Positions 37,587 through 45,521 of a stretch of DNA of 63,095 nucleotides are shown piece after piece. The position numbers and the translations under genes were made by a program. Every line of letters starts with the position of its first letter. Position 1 is the stretch's first letter. This DNA is from a virus: the IMG/VR virus record IMGVR_UViG_3300044617_000558, positions 1 to 63,095 of that record; one strand, written 5' to 3'. The notes beneath the pieces are model-generated. The model was given only the letters and a program-made list of their open reading frames with translations. It searched no databases and was not told the DNA's origin.

Positions 37587-38148
37587 AAGATATTTCCTTT
37601 TCTTTTATGTTTGTTGCCCAAATAGGCATTGACATTCTTACACCAGATAAAACCTCGGTGATCTTGTGTACCTCTGTAGACTCAAAAATAACAAGACTTA
37701 ACTTTTTTGGCTTAATTGTAAGATTTCTATGTGGAAAATTTAAATATCCTCCATCAAAATCCTCATTTAAATAAATAATCCCGCTTCTAAATAAATGCTC
37801 TGCACCTTTATGGTTATCTGCATGCTCCGTAAGAATGCTTTCTGGTCCTAACATGAGCATAAAAAGTGATGCTAAATATATCTCTTCACTATCTTTAAAA
37901 AAAAGATTACACTCTAGCAAAAATTTATCAGAGTATTTTTTTAATAAATGTAGTACTTCTGGATGATCTGAAAATGTATTTCGTTCTGGTATGTGTGACT
38001 CATACCTTAACTTATTCTCAACCCTATGTCTTAAGGGTATATAGAATTTTTTCTTATCTAGGCAGTTATCTTTTATATAACTTGCAAGAGCATCAGCATC
38101 TTCTAAAGTTATAAAATTTTCTACTACATTTATTCTAAAATCTGTCAT
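37576..38148 (-). CDS. 2-oxoglutarate/Fe(II) oxygenase 6
   Basis: A 190-aa protein with H109-A-D111, H161 and R171; YLNEDFDGGYLNFPHRNLTIKPKKLSLVIF is the usual core. The ATG overlaps the thermonuclease stop. More distant from the 33-35 kb trio than they are from each other. Confidence 0.78.
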   Translation of the reverse strand: MTDFRINVVENFITLEDADALASYIKDNCLDKKKFYIPLRHRVENKLRYESHIPERNTFSDHPEVLHLLKKYSDKFLLECNLFFKDSEEIYLASLFMLMLGPESILTEHADNHKGAEHLFRSGIIYLNEDFDGGYLNFPHRNLTIKPKKLSLVIFESTEVHKITEVLSGVRMSMPIWATNIKEKEISYEL

Positions 38149-38555
38149 CACTTTCCAGACTTTGCTCTGGCCTTCTTCAAAGCGTCAAAATCTTTAACCT
38201 TTGTCTCTCCCATATATCCCCAAGCATGACCATCATTAATCATCTTGTCGTTAATTGAAACTGTGTCTCCATCAAGGTAGACCCAGCCAAGAATGCGACC
38301 ATATTTTTCAGATGAGTCCATCTTCTCTGTCTTGATAACTACAGACTTAGCACTGTCAATAGCAGCCTTCAAATAAGCCTTTGCTTCTAGTCCTAAGACC
38401 TTTTCAGCCTTGTCTGTAGTGCGAGACTCAGGGGTATCAATACCAGCCAGTCTTACTCTTGAACTAAAAGAAATGTCAAACCCTAAATCAATATCGACAT
38501 CAATGGTATCTCCATCAACGACCTTTGTTACTTTTTTTACATAGTATTCAAACAT
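38148..38555 (-). CDS. Thermonuclease-like (SNase) protein
   Basis: A 135-aa staphylococcal-nuclease-fold protein: VVDGDT (about 12-17), Arg35 (RVRLAGIDTPES), Glu43 and Arg87 (YGRILGWVYLDG) are the catalytic residues. No signal peptide, so it may act inside the cell, for example on host DNA. GGGGGAG precedes the ATG; the stop overlaps the next oxygenase. Confidence 0.88.
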   Translation of the reverse strand: MFEYYVKKVTKVVDGDTIDVDIDLGFDISFSSRVRLAGIDTPESRTTDKAEKVLGLEAKAYLKAAIDSAKSVVIKTEKMDSSEKYGRILGWVYLDGDTVSINDKMINDGHAWGYMGETKVKDFDALKKARAKSGK

Positions 38556-38758
38556 TATTTTCTCCCCCATTGTATATAGTTCCATCCACGCTCATGTGCG
38601 TAGTAGATGAATATTTTAACTACCGTTTCCCAAAACGCAATCGTTACGGAAAGAGCAGCATTTTTTGTTATGACATAGGCAACAGCAACAGAGGAAAGAG
38701 TACCCCATATGCGATAACTTAATGCCTTAACAAATGACCTTGCCCTGGTTACTGTCAT
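38555..38758 (-). CDS. DUF2061 membrane protein 1
   Basis: A 67-aa protein (MTVTRARSFVKALSYRIWGTLSSVAVAYVITKNAALSVTIAFWETVVKIFIYYAHERGWNYIQWGRK) with two membrane helices and the DUF2061 signature: basic N-term with R-S-F-x-K-x-x-x-x-R/I and C-terminal YYAHERGWNxIxWG. Overlaps its neighbours. DUF2061 genes are often near sulfate-activation genes in bacteria, as here. Confidence 0.75.
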   Translation of the reverse strand: MTVTRARSFVKALSYRIWGTLSSVAVAYVITKNAALSVTIAFWETVVKIFIYYAHERGWNYIQWGRK

Positions 38759-38958
38759 TCCTTGCCCCACCTAACAGCATTCCAAATTCTTTCATGATAA
38801 TAGTATGCTACAAAGTTAACCCCATTGGTTATTAGTGTAGCAATAGTAGCCAGACTAATATCTTCGCTCAAAGCATAAAGAGTTACAAACCCTGAAACCA
38901 TTGCGACAACTCTCCATGTTAAAGACTTAACAAGTGATCTACTTTTCTTTACGCTCAT
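38755..38958 (-). CDS. DUF2061 membrane protein 2
   Basis: A 67-aa paralog (MSVKKSRSLVKSLTWRVVAMVSGFVTLYALSEDISLATIATLITNGVNFVAYYYHERIWNAVRWGKE). Same layout as the previous gene, with GGAG 6 nt before the ATG. Function unknown. Confidence 0.75.
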   Translation of the reverse strand: MSVKKSRSLVKSLTWRVVAMVSGFVTLYALSEDISLATIATLITNGVNFVAYYYHERIWNAVRWGKE

Positions 38959-38998
38959 CTTTGTCTCCAAACATTATTCGCTCTTCTGCTTCGTTCAT
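38939..38998 (-). CDS. 19-aa leader-like ORF (tentative)
   Basis: MNEAEERIMFGDKDERKEK, overlapping the DUF2061 start by 20 nt. It might couple translation of the DUF2061 gene or be chance. Confidence 0.25.
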   Translation of the reverse strand: MNEAEERIMFGDKDERKEK

Positions 38999-39023
38999 TA
39001 AGCGACCAGACTCTTCTAAATAA

Positions 39024-39785
39024 TTAAAGACCCAACTGCTTGCGTTTTTCAGTAGCCGAAATAGCATGAATGTCTGCCCCCAAATCTACTTGTTCAATCT
39101 TGTATCCTACATCACGACCATATACAATGTTAGTAATGTTTGGTAGTCTTAATACTAATGCACCATCCATAAATTCATCCTTTGCAATATAACCCTTTAC
39201 CTGATCAAAGGTCAGTGGGTCCTTATCGCTTGTCTTGTAGGTATTACGGACTCCAAGCAGTACTTGGTCTGTTCTCTTCCCCGCTTCTTTATAAAGGGCG
39301 TGGTGGCCTTCGTGCCAAGGCTGGTACCTACCCAGCATAAGTGTTGTAGGTGCAGACCAATCATGAAGACTAAACTTATCAATGATGTGAGATGCCTTTG
39401 CTTCAGCATCTAGGTTGTGACTAATAAATGATACATCAAACTCTGTTGGTCGTTCAAACATCTTATTTGTATCTTCAAATCTACCCTCAGCAATTGTATC
39501 CATAAACACCAGGATGTCTGGCTTACCAAATGCTGCACGAGTTAAATCTGTAGGGCATACAAAGTCAACGATTACTGGAGCAACACCTTGCTTATCAATA
39601 AGACGAGCCATCTCTCCCATACGACGAGACTGTTCTAGTCTATCTTCTGGTGCAAACCCCAAGTCTGAGTTGACTGTTGCACGAACCTCATCTGCATTAA
39701 GATGAATAGCATTAATGCGTTCTTTAAGTGCTTTTGCTAATTCTGTTTTACCAGAACCTGGCAGTCCAATAATCTGAATAATCAT
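39024..39785 (-). CDS. APS kinase / nucleotidyltransferase fusion
   Basis: A 253-aa protein. Residues about 1-140 match adenylylsulfate kinase (CysC): P-loop GLPGSGKT (7-14), then ADEVRATVNSDLGFAPEDRLEQSRRMGEMA, the classic substrate-binding stretch. It would make PAPS, the sulfate donor. Residues about 147-253 form a cytidylyl/NMN-adenylyltransferase-like domain with GRYQPWHEGH (HxGH at 158-161) and a C-terminal ISATEKRK resembling the ISSTxxR motif. ATP sulfurylase is also an HxGH enzyme, so a CysC plus sulfurylase-like role is worth testing. PAPS would feed the two sulfotransferases. Confidence 0.8.
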   Translation of the reverse strand: MIIQIIGLPGSGKTELAKALKERINAIHLNADEVRATVNSDLGFAPEDRLEQSRRMGEMARLIDKQGVAPVIVDFVCPTDLTRAAFGKPDILVFMDTIAEGRFEDTNKMFERPTEFDVSFISHNLDAEAKASHIIDKFSLHDWSAPTTLMLGRYQPWHEGHHALYKEAGKRTDQVLLGVRNTYKTSDKDPLTFDQVKGYIAKDEFMDGALVLRLPNITNIVYGRDVGYKIEQVDLGADIHAISATEKRKQLGL

Positions 39786-40036
39786 GCGTGTGGATCTTCC
39801 TTTGCTTTATTCTCAATCAACTTGTCTCTCTCATCAATAAGAGTAATCGCAAAAGACATCATTTTCTTGTATCCTTCTGGGTTATTCATAATTTTGTTAT
39901 AGTGATGGCCACAAAACATAAGGTCTCCGTTTAGACCAGTAACCTGAACTAAAGCCTCTGCGTTGCATTTATCGCAGCGATCCTTTGGAGATAGTTGCCA
40001 TTCTTGCTTTACTTCATCTTTAATCATTGTAAACAT
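39782..40036 (-). CDS. DUF7455-like zinc protein 1
   Basis: An 84-aa protein: DRCDKCNAEALVQVTGLNGDLMFCGHHYNKIM (about 19-51) is the DUF7455-type actinobacterial zinc motif (CxxC...CxHH). AGGAG upstream. Driven by the consensus promoter at 40088-40116. Overlaps the APS kinase gene by ATGA. Confidence 0.75.
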   Translation of the reverse strand: MFTMIKDEVKQEWQLSPKDRCDKCNAEALVQVTGLNGDLMFCGHHYNKIMNNPEGYKKMMSFAITLIDERDKLIENKAKEDPHA

Positions 40037-40087
40037 ATTGTACTCCTATTTTGACTACTAGTTGAATAAAATTTTACTACATTCTTA

Positions 40088-40116
40088 ATTATACACCAGA
40101 CAGGTGGATTTGTCAA
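40088..40116 (-). promoter_or_regulatory. Consensus promoter for sulfate operon
   Basis: On the minus strand TTGACA (40116-40111), 17 bp, TATAAT (40093-40088), giving a leader of about 45 nt with AGGAG before 40036. It lies just past the end of 40121-40699. Confidence 0.75.
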
Positions 40117-40120
40117 AACA

Positions 40121-40699
40121 CTATATGCATTTTAGGTTTAGAGATTCTTCAATGATTGTGCTGGTCATTCTGTATCTTTCATCTAAAATGTCATAAAAAT
40201 CTTCATATTTTGAACCATTGCTGTAGTATCTGTAGTAAGTTTTTCTAAAATGAAAATTACAATAAAATGCAGTTTTTCCCTCTTTATCTGTTACTTTAAC
40301 AAGTGCTTCCGCAATACATAGATTGTTGGTATTGGTCGTACGACCACGGTCACTTTCTACAAAGCAAGACCTACCCATTGTCTCTGTGCTTGTTACATTT
40401 TTTGCAAATGTTTCTTTAACTCTTTCTCTTTCGTCAATAAGTACAATTTCTCTCTTATCAACTAAGACTTCATCATCCTCTTCATAGTCAATATAGTTTC
40501 CATTAAATTTTTCATAATGATAGTGGTAGTCACACAAAAATTTATTACCATGTGTGCCTTCAATATATACATAGGCTGGTGCAACACAGGAAGTACTGGG
40601 TCTTTTTAAAAATTTTGTAATGTGTGCTGTTTTTTCTGGCATGATCATCATTGCGTCAAATGCCTGACATGTTTGATTTTCTGGTATAGTAGTTATCAT
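40121..40699 (-). CDS. DUF7455-like zinc protein 2 (two sites)
   Basis: A 192-aa protein with two related zinc halves: (1) about 7-60, CQAFD...CVAPAYVYIEG..KFLCDYHYHYE; (2) about 115-165, CIAEALVKVTDKEGKTAFYCNFHFRKTYYRYY. The repeat suggests internal duplication. Paralog of 40708. Confidence 0.65.
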   Translation of the reverse strand: MITTIPENQTCQAFDAMMIMPEKTAHITKFLKRPSTSCVAPAYVYIEGTHGNKFLCDYHYHYEKFNGNYIDYEEDDEVLVDKREIVLIDERERVKETFAKNVTSTETMGRSCFVESDRGRTTNTNNLCIAEALVKVTDKEGKTAFYCNFHFRKTYYRYYSNGSKYEDFYDILDERYRMTSTIIEESLNLKCI

Positions 40700-40707
40700 T
40701 TTTATAT

Positions 40708-41322
40708 TTAAAGGTACGTAAGACCTTTTGCTTCCTCATCAATAGTCATTGTCATTCTGTATCTCTCATCTAATACTTTAAAATAGTTTTCAAACACAAC
40801 TCCGTTATTAATGTATCTAGCATAAGTTCTTCTAAAGTGAAAATTACAATAAAAAAGATCTTTTGAAATATCGTCTGGGTCTAGCGTTGAAATAAAATTT
40901 ACCTTGCGAAAAGGCATTGCCATAACATTAATTTTTACCAAAGCCTCGGCATTGCAACCAGGTCCACCTGGATTGAAGTAATTAGTTAAACAGCAAATGT
41001 GACCAAGCGTTTCTGTGCTTGTTACATTTTTTGCAAATGTTTCTTTAACTCTTTCTGTCTCATCAACTATATATTGTGCAATTTCTGAAACAGAATGATT
41101 GGGCGCTGAATAGCATTGTCTATTTACGAACAGTTCGTAGTAGTAGTGTGTATCACAAAGAAACCTTTTACCATGCTTACCCTCTACATAAATATATGCT
41201 GGCATTATACAAGATGTATTTGGCTGGGCAGTGGCATGATGTCTTTCTAATACATCATTAGTCATAAGCATTCTTGGATCAAATGCTTGACAGATTTGTC
41301 CTTCTGGTATCTTAGTTATCAT
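40708..41322 (-). CDS. DUF7455-like zinc protein 3 (two sites)
   Basis: A 204-aa paralog of 40121-40699: CIMPAYIYVEGKHGKRFLCDTHYYYE and CNAEALVKI...DLFYCNFHFRRTYARYI, and the same VKETFAKNVTSTET and VLDERYRMT segments. Tandem duplication. Unknown function. Its stop-side partner overlaps FmdB-like 41319. Confidence 0.65.
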   Translation of the reverse strand: MITKIPEGQICQAFDPRMLMTNDVLERHHATAQPNTSCIMPAYIYVEGKHGKRFLCDTHYYYELFVNRQCYSAPNHSVSEIAQYIVDETERVKETFAKNVTSTETLGHICCLTNYFNPGGPGCNAEALVKINVMAMPFRKVNFISTLDPDDISKDLFYCNFHFRRTYARYINNGVVFENYFKVLDERYRMTMTIDEEAKGLTYL

Positions 41323-41504
41323 TTTTTTCTATTTTCCGTGGAATAAAATCCACTTCCGTTAAAGACTGCTCCAACACTAGAGTACACACGAACCAGCGGT
41401 AGAGTGCAAAACTCACACTCATACCCTGGATCGGCATCATTTATGCTACGAACCTTAGTATAGTCTTTATTGCACGACTCACATATATATTCGTATGCTG
41501 GCAT
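41319..41504 (-). CDS. FmdB-type zinc-ribbon protein
   Basis: A 61-aa protein: MPAYEYICESCNKDYTKVRSINDADPGYECEFCTLPLVRVYSSVGAVFNGSGFYSTENRKK, a complete FmdB-family regulator-like zinc ribbon (CxxC, CxxC, GSGFYxT). Translation starts at the ATG overlapping the previous stop (TAATG). Common in actinophages. Confidence 0.85.
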   Translation of the reverse strand: MPAYEYICESCNKDYTKVRSINDADPGYECEFCTLPLVRVYSSVGAVFNGSGFYSTENRKK

Positions 41505-41611
41505 TACTTCTTTTTCTTTTCTTTTACATACCAAACAGGAAGTTTGAGTTCATCTCCAGACCACTCATAGCCTAGTGCTTTTACTACAAACCTAATAATT
41601 TTAATTCTCAT
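41504..41611 (-). CDS. 35-aa basic protein
   Basis: MRIKIIRFVVKALGYEWSGDELKLPVWYVKEKKKK. Overlaps the stop of the DUF2061 gene upstream and the FmdB start downstream (TAATG), supporting translation. Confidence 0.6.
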   Translation of the reverse strand: MRIKIIRFVVKALGYEWSGDELKLPVWYVKEKKKK

Positions 41612-41829
41612 TACTTAACCTTCTTTCCAAACCTTGCCCAAATTCTTTCATGAATATAAAAGAAAGTCATTTCTAGTGTAAGGTACATCAGTCCGTATAG
41701 ACCAACATACTCCCACTCTGCCTCTCCAGTATAGTACTTTAGAACAAGATAAATTATTCCAGAAACAAAAGTAAAGTGTACGAATGGCCAACTTATAGTC
41801 TTTAGCAATGACTTTTTTCTTGACTCCAT
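41611..41829 (-). CDS. DUF2061 membrane protein 3
   Basis: A 72-aa protein: KKSLLKTISWPFVHFTFVSGIIYLVLKYYTG...YVGLYGLMYLTLEMTFFYIHERIWARFGKK. Third DUF2061 paralog; the FFYIHERIWxRxG end is conserved. Its ATG overlaps the endolysin stop (TAATG). Confidence 0.7.
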   Translation of the reverse strand: MESRKKSLLKTISWPFVHFTFVSGIIYLVLKYYTGEAEWEYVGLYGLMYLTLEMTFFYIHERIWARFGKKVK

Positions 41830-42470
41830 TATAGTGCTACCTGGTTTGTCTTTCCGCCACCGCCACCTGATGACTTCTTAGCAGCAGGCTTTGCAGCCTT
41901 TTTTGCTGGTGATGTTGGTGTTGCAGACGCAACCACCTTGTTAAGTAGTGGAGCATTTTCTTCACCAGTGTAGACTGGACGGCCCCAACCAACTACAGCG
42001 TTAACTAACTTCTTCTTATTGTTCTTTACGTATGCACGAGTCTTTTCTACGCACATTCCTCCATTGCGCTGGTCTCCCTTTGAAGTTCCTGAAGTGTTTC
42101 CCTCAATAACTTGGATTGTTCCATCGCCGTTGTTCTTAATGCAAAGACCAACATGTGAAATACGATTTACACCATCTTCTGGGAAATCAAAATAGATCCA
42201 GTCTCCTGGAGTTGGATCATCGTTACGAGCATCTGACCAGCGCTCAGCCTTCTTAAACCAATCTGCTGCTGCTACTGTTGATGCAGACTTCGGGAATGAT
42301 TTTACTCCCGATGTAAATGCACACCAAGAAACAAATGATTGGCACCATGGTTGGAAGTTAACCTTTATCCATGCTCCGTACTTTGTTTCATTATCTTTAG
42401 GGCCTTCTATTGTGCCCACTTCTTTCTTTGCAACCTCTATGATTGCCTCTAAACTACCTTTTGCTGCCAT
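41829..42470 (-). CDS. CHAP-domain endolysin
   Basis: A 213-aa protein. CHAP-type cysteine amidase/peptidase: Cys43 (PWCQSFVSW), His106 (RISHVGLC) and Glu123 (QVIEGNTSG) form the likely catalytic set. After residue 165 comes an Ala/Pro/Lys linker and tail KKSSGGGGGKTNQV, shared in type with the holin-like protein at 33042. No signal peptide, so a holin would release it. GGAGGCC upstream. Confidence 0.85.
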   Translation of the reverse strand: MAAKGSLEAIIEVAKKEVGTIEGPKDNETKYGAWIKVNFQPWCQSFVSWCAFTSGVKSFPKSASTVAAADWFKKAERWSDARNDDPTPGDWIYFDFPEDGVNRISHVGLCIKNNGDGTIQVIEGNTSGTSKGDQRNGGMCVEKTRAYVKNNKKKLVNAVVGWGRPVYTGEENAPLLNKVVASATPTSPAKKAAKPAAKKSSGGGGGKTNQVAL

Positions 42471-42513
42471 GTCTGGCCTCCTTTGTCTCTTATATATTAT
42501 AGCATCTTGACAA

Positions 42514-43179
42514 CTAATTGTCCATACTCTTGTACAACTGCTTTAGTCCCTTTAATGTTCCTATGTCCATATATTTTCCACCTGGTCTTACAGCCAAAAT
42601 GTTAGAACCGTCTTGTATCCATTCTTTTAATTGTTTTCCTGGATGTTCTAGTTCTGGATTCAAATATCTGATCATATTTTTACGAAACAACATTGTCCCC
42701 CACATATCTGGGTAATCACAATTCTCTTTTTTGTCTTCTGAATACAGGACTTTATCTCCTGAAACCTGAACCTGCCCTACACGACCTTTTAGTTCATCTC
42801 CACATTCCCAAACACCAAGCACCAGGTCTGCATTTGTTTCTTTAAACATTTCCTTATATATATTACCTTGAGCATTAAGGATGTAGGTGTCTGGCATTCC
42901 AACCAAAACAGTATCGTTATAGTCTCCTACCATAAACTTAATTGCCTCAGACATTGTTGATGGCTCATGAACAATAAGTTTAATATTCATATTCATATTC
43001 TCAACAATTGGAACCCATTCTGATCTTGTAGATACCCTAACCTCATCACAGAACTCAAGCATTTGTTCTACATGCCACTGTAGCAAAGATCTTTCATCAG
43101 ATATCGGCAAACAAAATTTTGGTATGCCACCAACTCTTGATGATCTTCCAGACGCTGGTAATACTCCTATTATAGCCAT
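42514..43179 (-). CDS. Sugar-phosphate nucleotidyltransferase
   Basis: A 221-aa NTP-transferase fold protein: VLPASGRSSRVGGIPKFCLPI (about 5-25, the GxGxR...K signature region), TVLVGMPDTYI (metal Asp), and DIGTLKGL near the end. Makes NDP-sugars. The ATG with GGAAGG 6 nt upstream is preferred over a TTG two codons earlier. Next to the carbamoyltransferase, so an NDP-sugar route for glycan decoration is likely. Confidence 0.8.
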   Translation of the reverse strand: MAIIGVLPASGRSSRVGGIPKFCLPISDERSLLQWHVEQMLEFCDEVRVSTRSEWVPIVENMNMNIKLIVHEPSTMSEAIKFMVGDYNDTVLVGMPDTYILNAQGNIYKEMFKETNADLVLGVWECGDELKGRVGQVQVSGDKVLYSEDKKENCDYPDMWGTMLFRKNMIRYLNPELEHPGKQLKEWIQDGSNILAVRPGGKYMDIGTLKGLKQLYKSMDN

Positions 43180-43195
43180 TGGCAACCTTCCTATA

Positions 43196-44629
43196 TTAAC
43201 CTATAATTTTTGTATTATAGGTTTTCTCCCATGCAATTATATCAGTTTGATCATTTAATAAAGGTTGACCCTTGATATTTAAACTAGTGTTAAGTAATAC
43301 TGGCACACCAGTTTCAATATAAAACTTATTAATTGCTCTCCATAGACCACGATGCTGGTTCTTGTTCACAGTCTGAACTCTTGATGTACCATCTGCATGA
43401 ACCACAGAAGGTATCTTGTCAGGCTGTAGGCACTTAACCGTATACTGCATGTAAGGGCTTGTAAAGTCCATATCAAACCATTTGGATGCACATTCCTCCA
43501 TGACTACTGGAGCAAATGGTCTAAACAACTCTCTTTGTTTAATTAGATTAACCTTGTCTTTAATGTTTGGATCTCTTGGATCTGCAAGTATGCTTCTATT
43601 TCCAAGTGCTCTTGGACCGTACTCTGCTCTTCCTGTTGCTACTGCTACGATTCCGTCTTTTAATATACCGTCCACGATTTGCTGTACTGGATATTCTCCT
43701 CCAAGATCATAACCAAGATATGGAGTCTTCCAGTCAAGATGCTTTCCGTATAGGGCTGCTGCTGCACCCAAAGAACTACCAGCGTCTCCTGGGTTTGGCA
43801 TGATCCAAATCATATCGAATATATTCCAAAGCAATGTATTTGCTGAAGAATTAAGAGCACATCCACCCATGAACACCAAATTATTTTTACCAGTCATTCT
43901 TTTTGCCATACGCATAAATTGATTTAATCTTTGCTCGTATACTACCTGAACTGCTGCTGCGATATCAAATTTGTCTTTCTCGGTAATTACCATTCCCCAG
44001 TCATTTATTCCTTTATGAAAGTTATACTTTTGTTGATCATACTCTGGGAAATATTCATCTACTTCTTTGTAATATCTTCTCCAGTCTCCGTATGCAGCCA
44101 TGCCCATCATAATATATTCTTCTTGGTTTGGCATAAGGCCAATTAACTGAGTGAAGGCTGAATAGAATAATCCAAAACTAACTGGATAGTTTTGCTTATA
44201 CTTAAGTTTAATCTTGTCTCCTTCACCAACCCAAATTGTTGATGTATTAAACTCACCAATTGCGTCTAGCACTACAATACAAGCATCGTTAAACGAACTG
44301 GTATAGTACCCTGCTGCTGCATGAGAGTAGTGATGGCTAAAGTTTTTTCTTGGTAAATCTCCAAGTTCTGTAGATTCAAACCACGGTCTGTCTCCACCGA
44401 ACCCACCCCTAGTCTTTACTCTAAGTTTCTTAAGTAAAGGCTTTTCGTAATATGCTATTTGATCTGGATATCCATATTGCAGGGCATCTTTAATTAGTTC
44501 TTTATTTGTGAACCAGTCATTTTTTTGTTTACTATATCTTTCTGAATGCCCAGCAAAAAGTATCTCACCATCTTTTATTAGAGATACAGATGCGTCATGT
44601 GTAGTCTCATTAACACCCAGTATTAGCAT
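43196..44629 (-). CDS. NodU/CmcH-type O-carbamoyltransferase
   Basis: A 477-aa protein. N-terminal Kae1-like domain: MLILGVNETTHDASVSLIKDGEILFAGHSERYSKQKND, HHYSHAAAGYYTSSFNDACIVVLDAIG; C-terminal carbamoyltransferase part with RAEYGPRALGNRSILADPRDP and LFRPFAPVVMEE. These enzymes transfer carbamoyl from carbamoyl phosphate to sugar hydroxyls. Shorter than many homologs (about 550-600) but all main blocks are present. AATTCGGAG upstream. Confidence 0.9.
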   Translation of the reverse strand: MLILGVNETTHDASVSLIKDGEILFAGHSERYSKQKNDWFTNKELIKDALQYGYPDQIAYYEKPLLKKLRVKTRGGFGGDRPWFESTELGDLPRKNFSHHYSHAAAGYYTSSFNDACIVVLDAIGEFNTSTIWVGEGDKIKLKYKQNYPVSFGLFYSAFTQLIGLMPNQEEYIMMGMAAYGDWRRYYKEVDEYFPEYDQQKYNFHKGINDWGMVITEKDKFDIAAAVQVVYEQRLNQFMRMAKRMTGKNNLVFMGGCALNSSANTLLWNIFDMIWIMPNPGDAGSSLGAAAALYGKHLDWKTPYLGYDLGGEYPVQQIVDGILKDGIVAVATGRAEYGPRALGNRSILADPRDPNIKDKVNLIKQRELFRPFAPVVMEECASKWFDMDFTSPYMQYTVKCLQPDKIPSVVHADGTSRVQTVNKNQHRGLWRAINKFYIETGVPVLLNTSLNIKGQPLLNDQTDIIAWEKTYNTKIIG

Positions 44630-44640
44630 TAGTCTCCGAA

Positions 44641-44727
44641 TTAATAAATATAGTCATTATCTCTAGGAAGTTTTTTAATTCTTTTCTTAATAATGTAGTA
44701 CCTTATCATCTTAATTATTTTTTTCAT
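44641..44727 (-). CDS. 28-aa basic micro-protein
   Basis: MKKIIKMIRYYIIKKRIKKLPRDNDYIY, strongly basic amphipathic helix. It starts next to the oxygenase stop and ends before the carbamoyltransferase ribosome site. Confidence 0.5.
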   Translation of the reverse strand: MKKIIKMIRYYIIKKRIKKLPRDNDYIY

Positions 44728-44728
44728 T

Positions 44729-45394
44729 TTATAATAGTGGGAACCAGTGCTGTTCTGGTATGGTCCTTCCTGCAGATATAATTACATCTAAAGGTTGAAC
44801 ATCATACGCAATAGTAATTCTTGGCCCAGACCAATCCCAGTCACCCATAGCATGTGGGTGTCCTACTTCTGAAACAACTAGACGATTGTTTTTATTTACA
44901 TTATCAACAATTCGTGAAGGATCATTAAACAGTTTGTAATGAGTTATGGATGGTTCTGCATTTACACAATAGTATCCGTGAAAGTTTGGAGCGCCTGGGC
45001 TTCCATGATCATGGTAGTCTAACTTTCCAACCTCTGCTCTATTTATGTTAAACCAGCCTTGGATGTAGTAGTTCTGCTTTTCAAAATCTACGTCGTAGTA
45101 TTCGCATGCCTCTTTAACTGTGTCTGATATTGCCTTGTTTAGTTTGTATAAAGACTTATGGTAAAACTGAAAGACATTATACTCTTTCCACTTAACTGTT
45201 GACAAACTTCCAGACTCTAAAAAAATTCCCTTGTCTTTTTCCATTGAGGTTACGCCAGGCAAGGTTGCATTTTCAATCATCGCATACTTTTTTTCTAAAA
45301 ATCTAGACAACTCTTCTAAATCATTATCTAGATATCTTTCAAAAAATCTATGCTCTTTTGTAAACTTTGGTGCTGGCATGTTTGAATTTAACAC
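44729..45394 (-). CDS. 2OG-Fe(II) oxygenase-like protein 7
   Basis: A 221-aa protein: YIQGWFNINRAEVGKLDYHDHGSPG (about 110-134, His/Asp/His cluster), VGHPHAMGDWDWSGPRITIAYDVQP (H179/H181, R192). This matches phage 2OG oxygenases of the cyanophage-like subfamily rather than the prolyl-hydroxylase-like ones. AAAGGAGA upstream. Next to the carbamoyltransferase. Confidence 0.6.
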   Translation of the reverse strand: MLNSNMPAPKFTKEHRFFERYLDNDLEELSRFLEKKYAMIENATLPGVTSMEKDKGIFLESGSLSTVKWKEYNVFQFYHKSLYKLNKAISDTVKEACEYYDVDFEKQNYYIQGWFNINRAEVGKLDYHDHGSPGAPNFHGYYCVNAEPSITHYKLFNDPSRIVDNVNKNNRLVVSEVGHPHAMGDWDWSGPRITIAYDVQPLDVIISAGRTIPEQHWFPLL

Positions 45395-45445
45395 TGTCTA
45401 TCTCCTTTGTTGTTTTACTTCTATGTAACCATTATACACTATTTG

Positions 45446-45518
45446 CTGCCCCACCTGGCCTCGATCCAGGGACATCCGAATTAACAGTTCGGCACTCTAC
45501 CAACTGAGTTATAGGGCA
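45446..45518 (-). tRNA. tRNA-Asn (GTT)
   Basis: Minus-strand cloverleaf: acceptor TGCCCTA/TGGGGCA, anticodon stem CCGAA/TTCGG with loop CTGTTAA, T-arm CCTGG-ATCGAGG-CCAGG. Discriminator G; no CCA encoded. Confidence 0.92.
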
Positions 45519-45521
45519 ATG

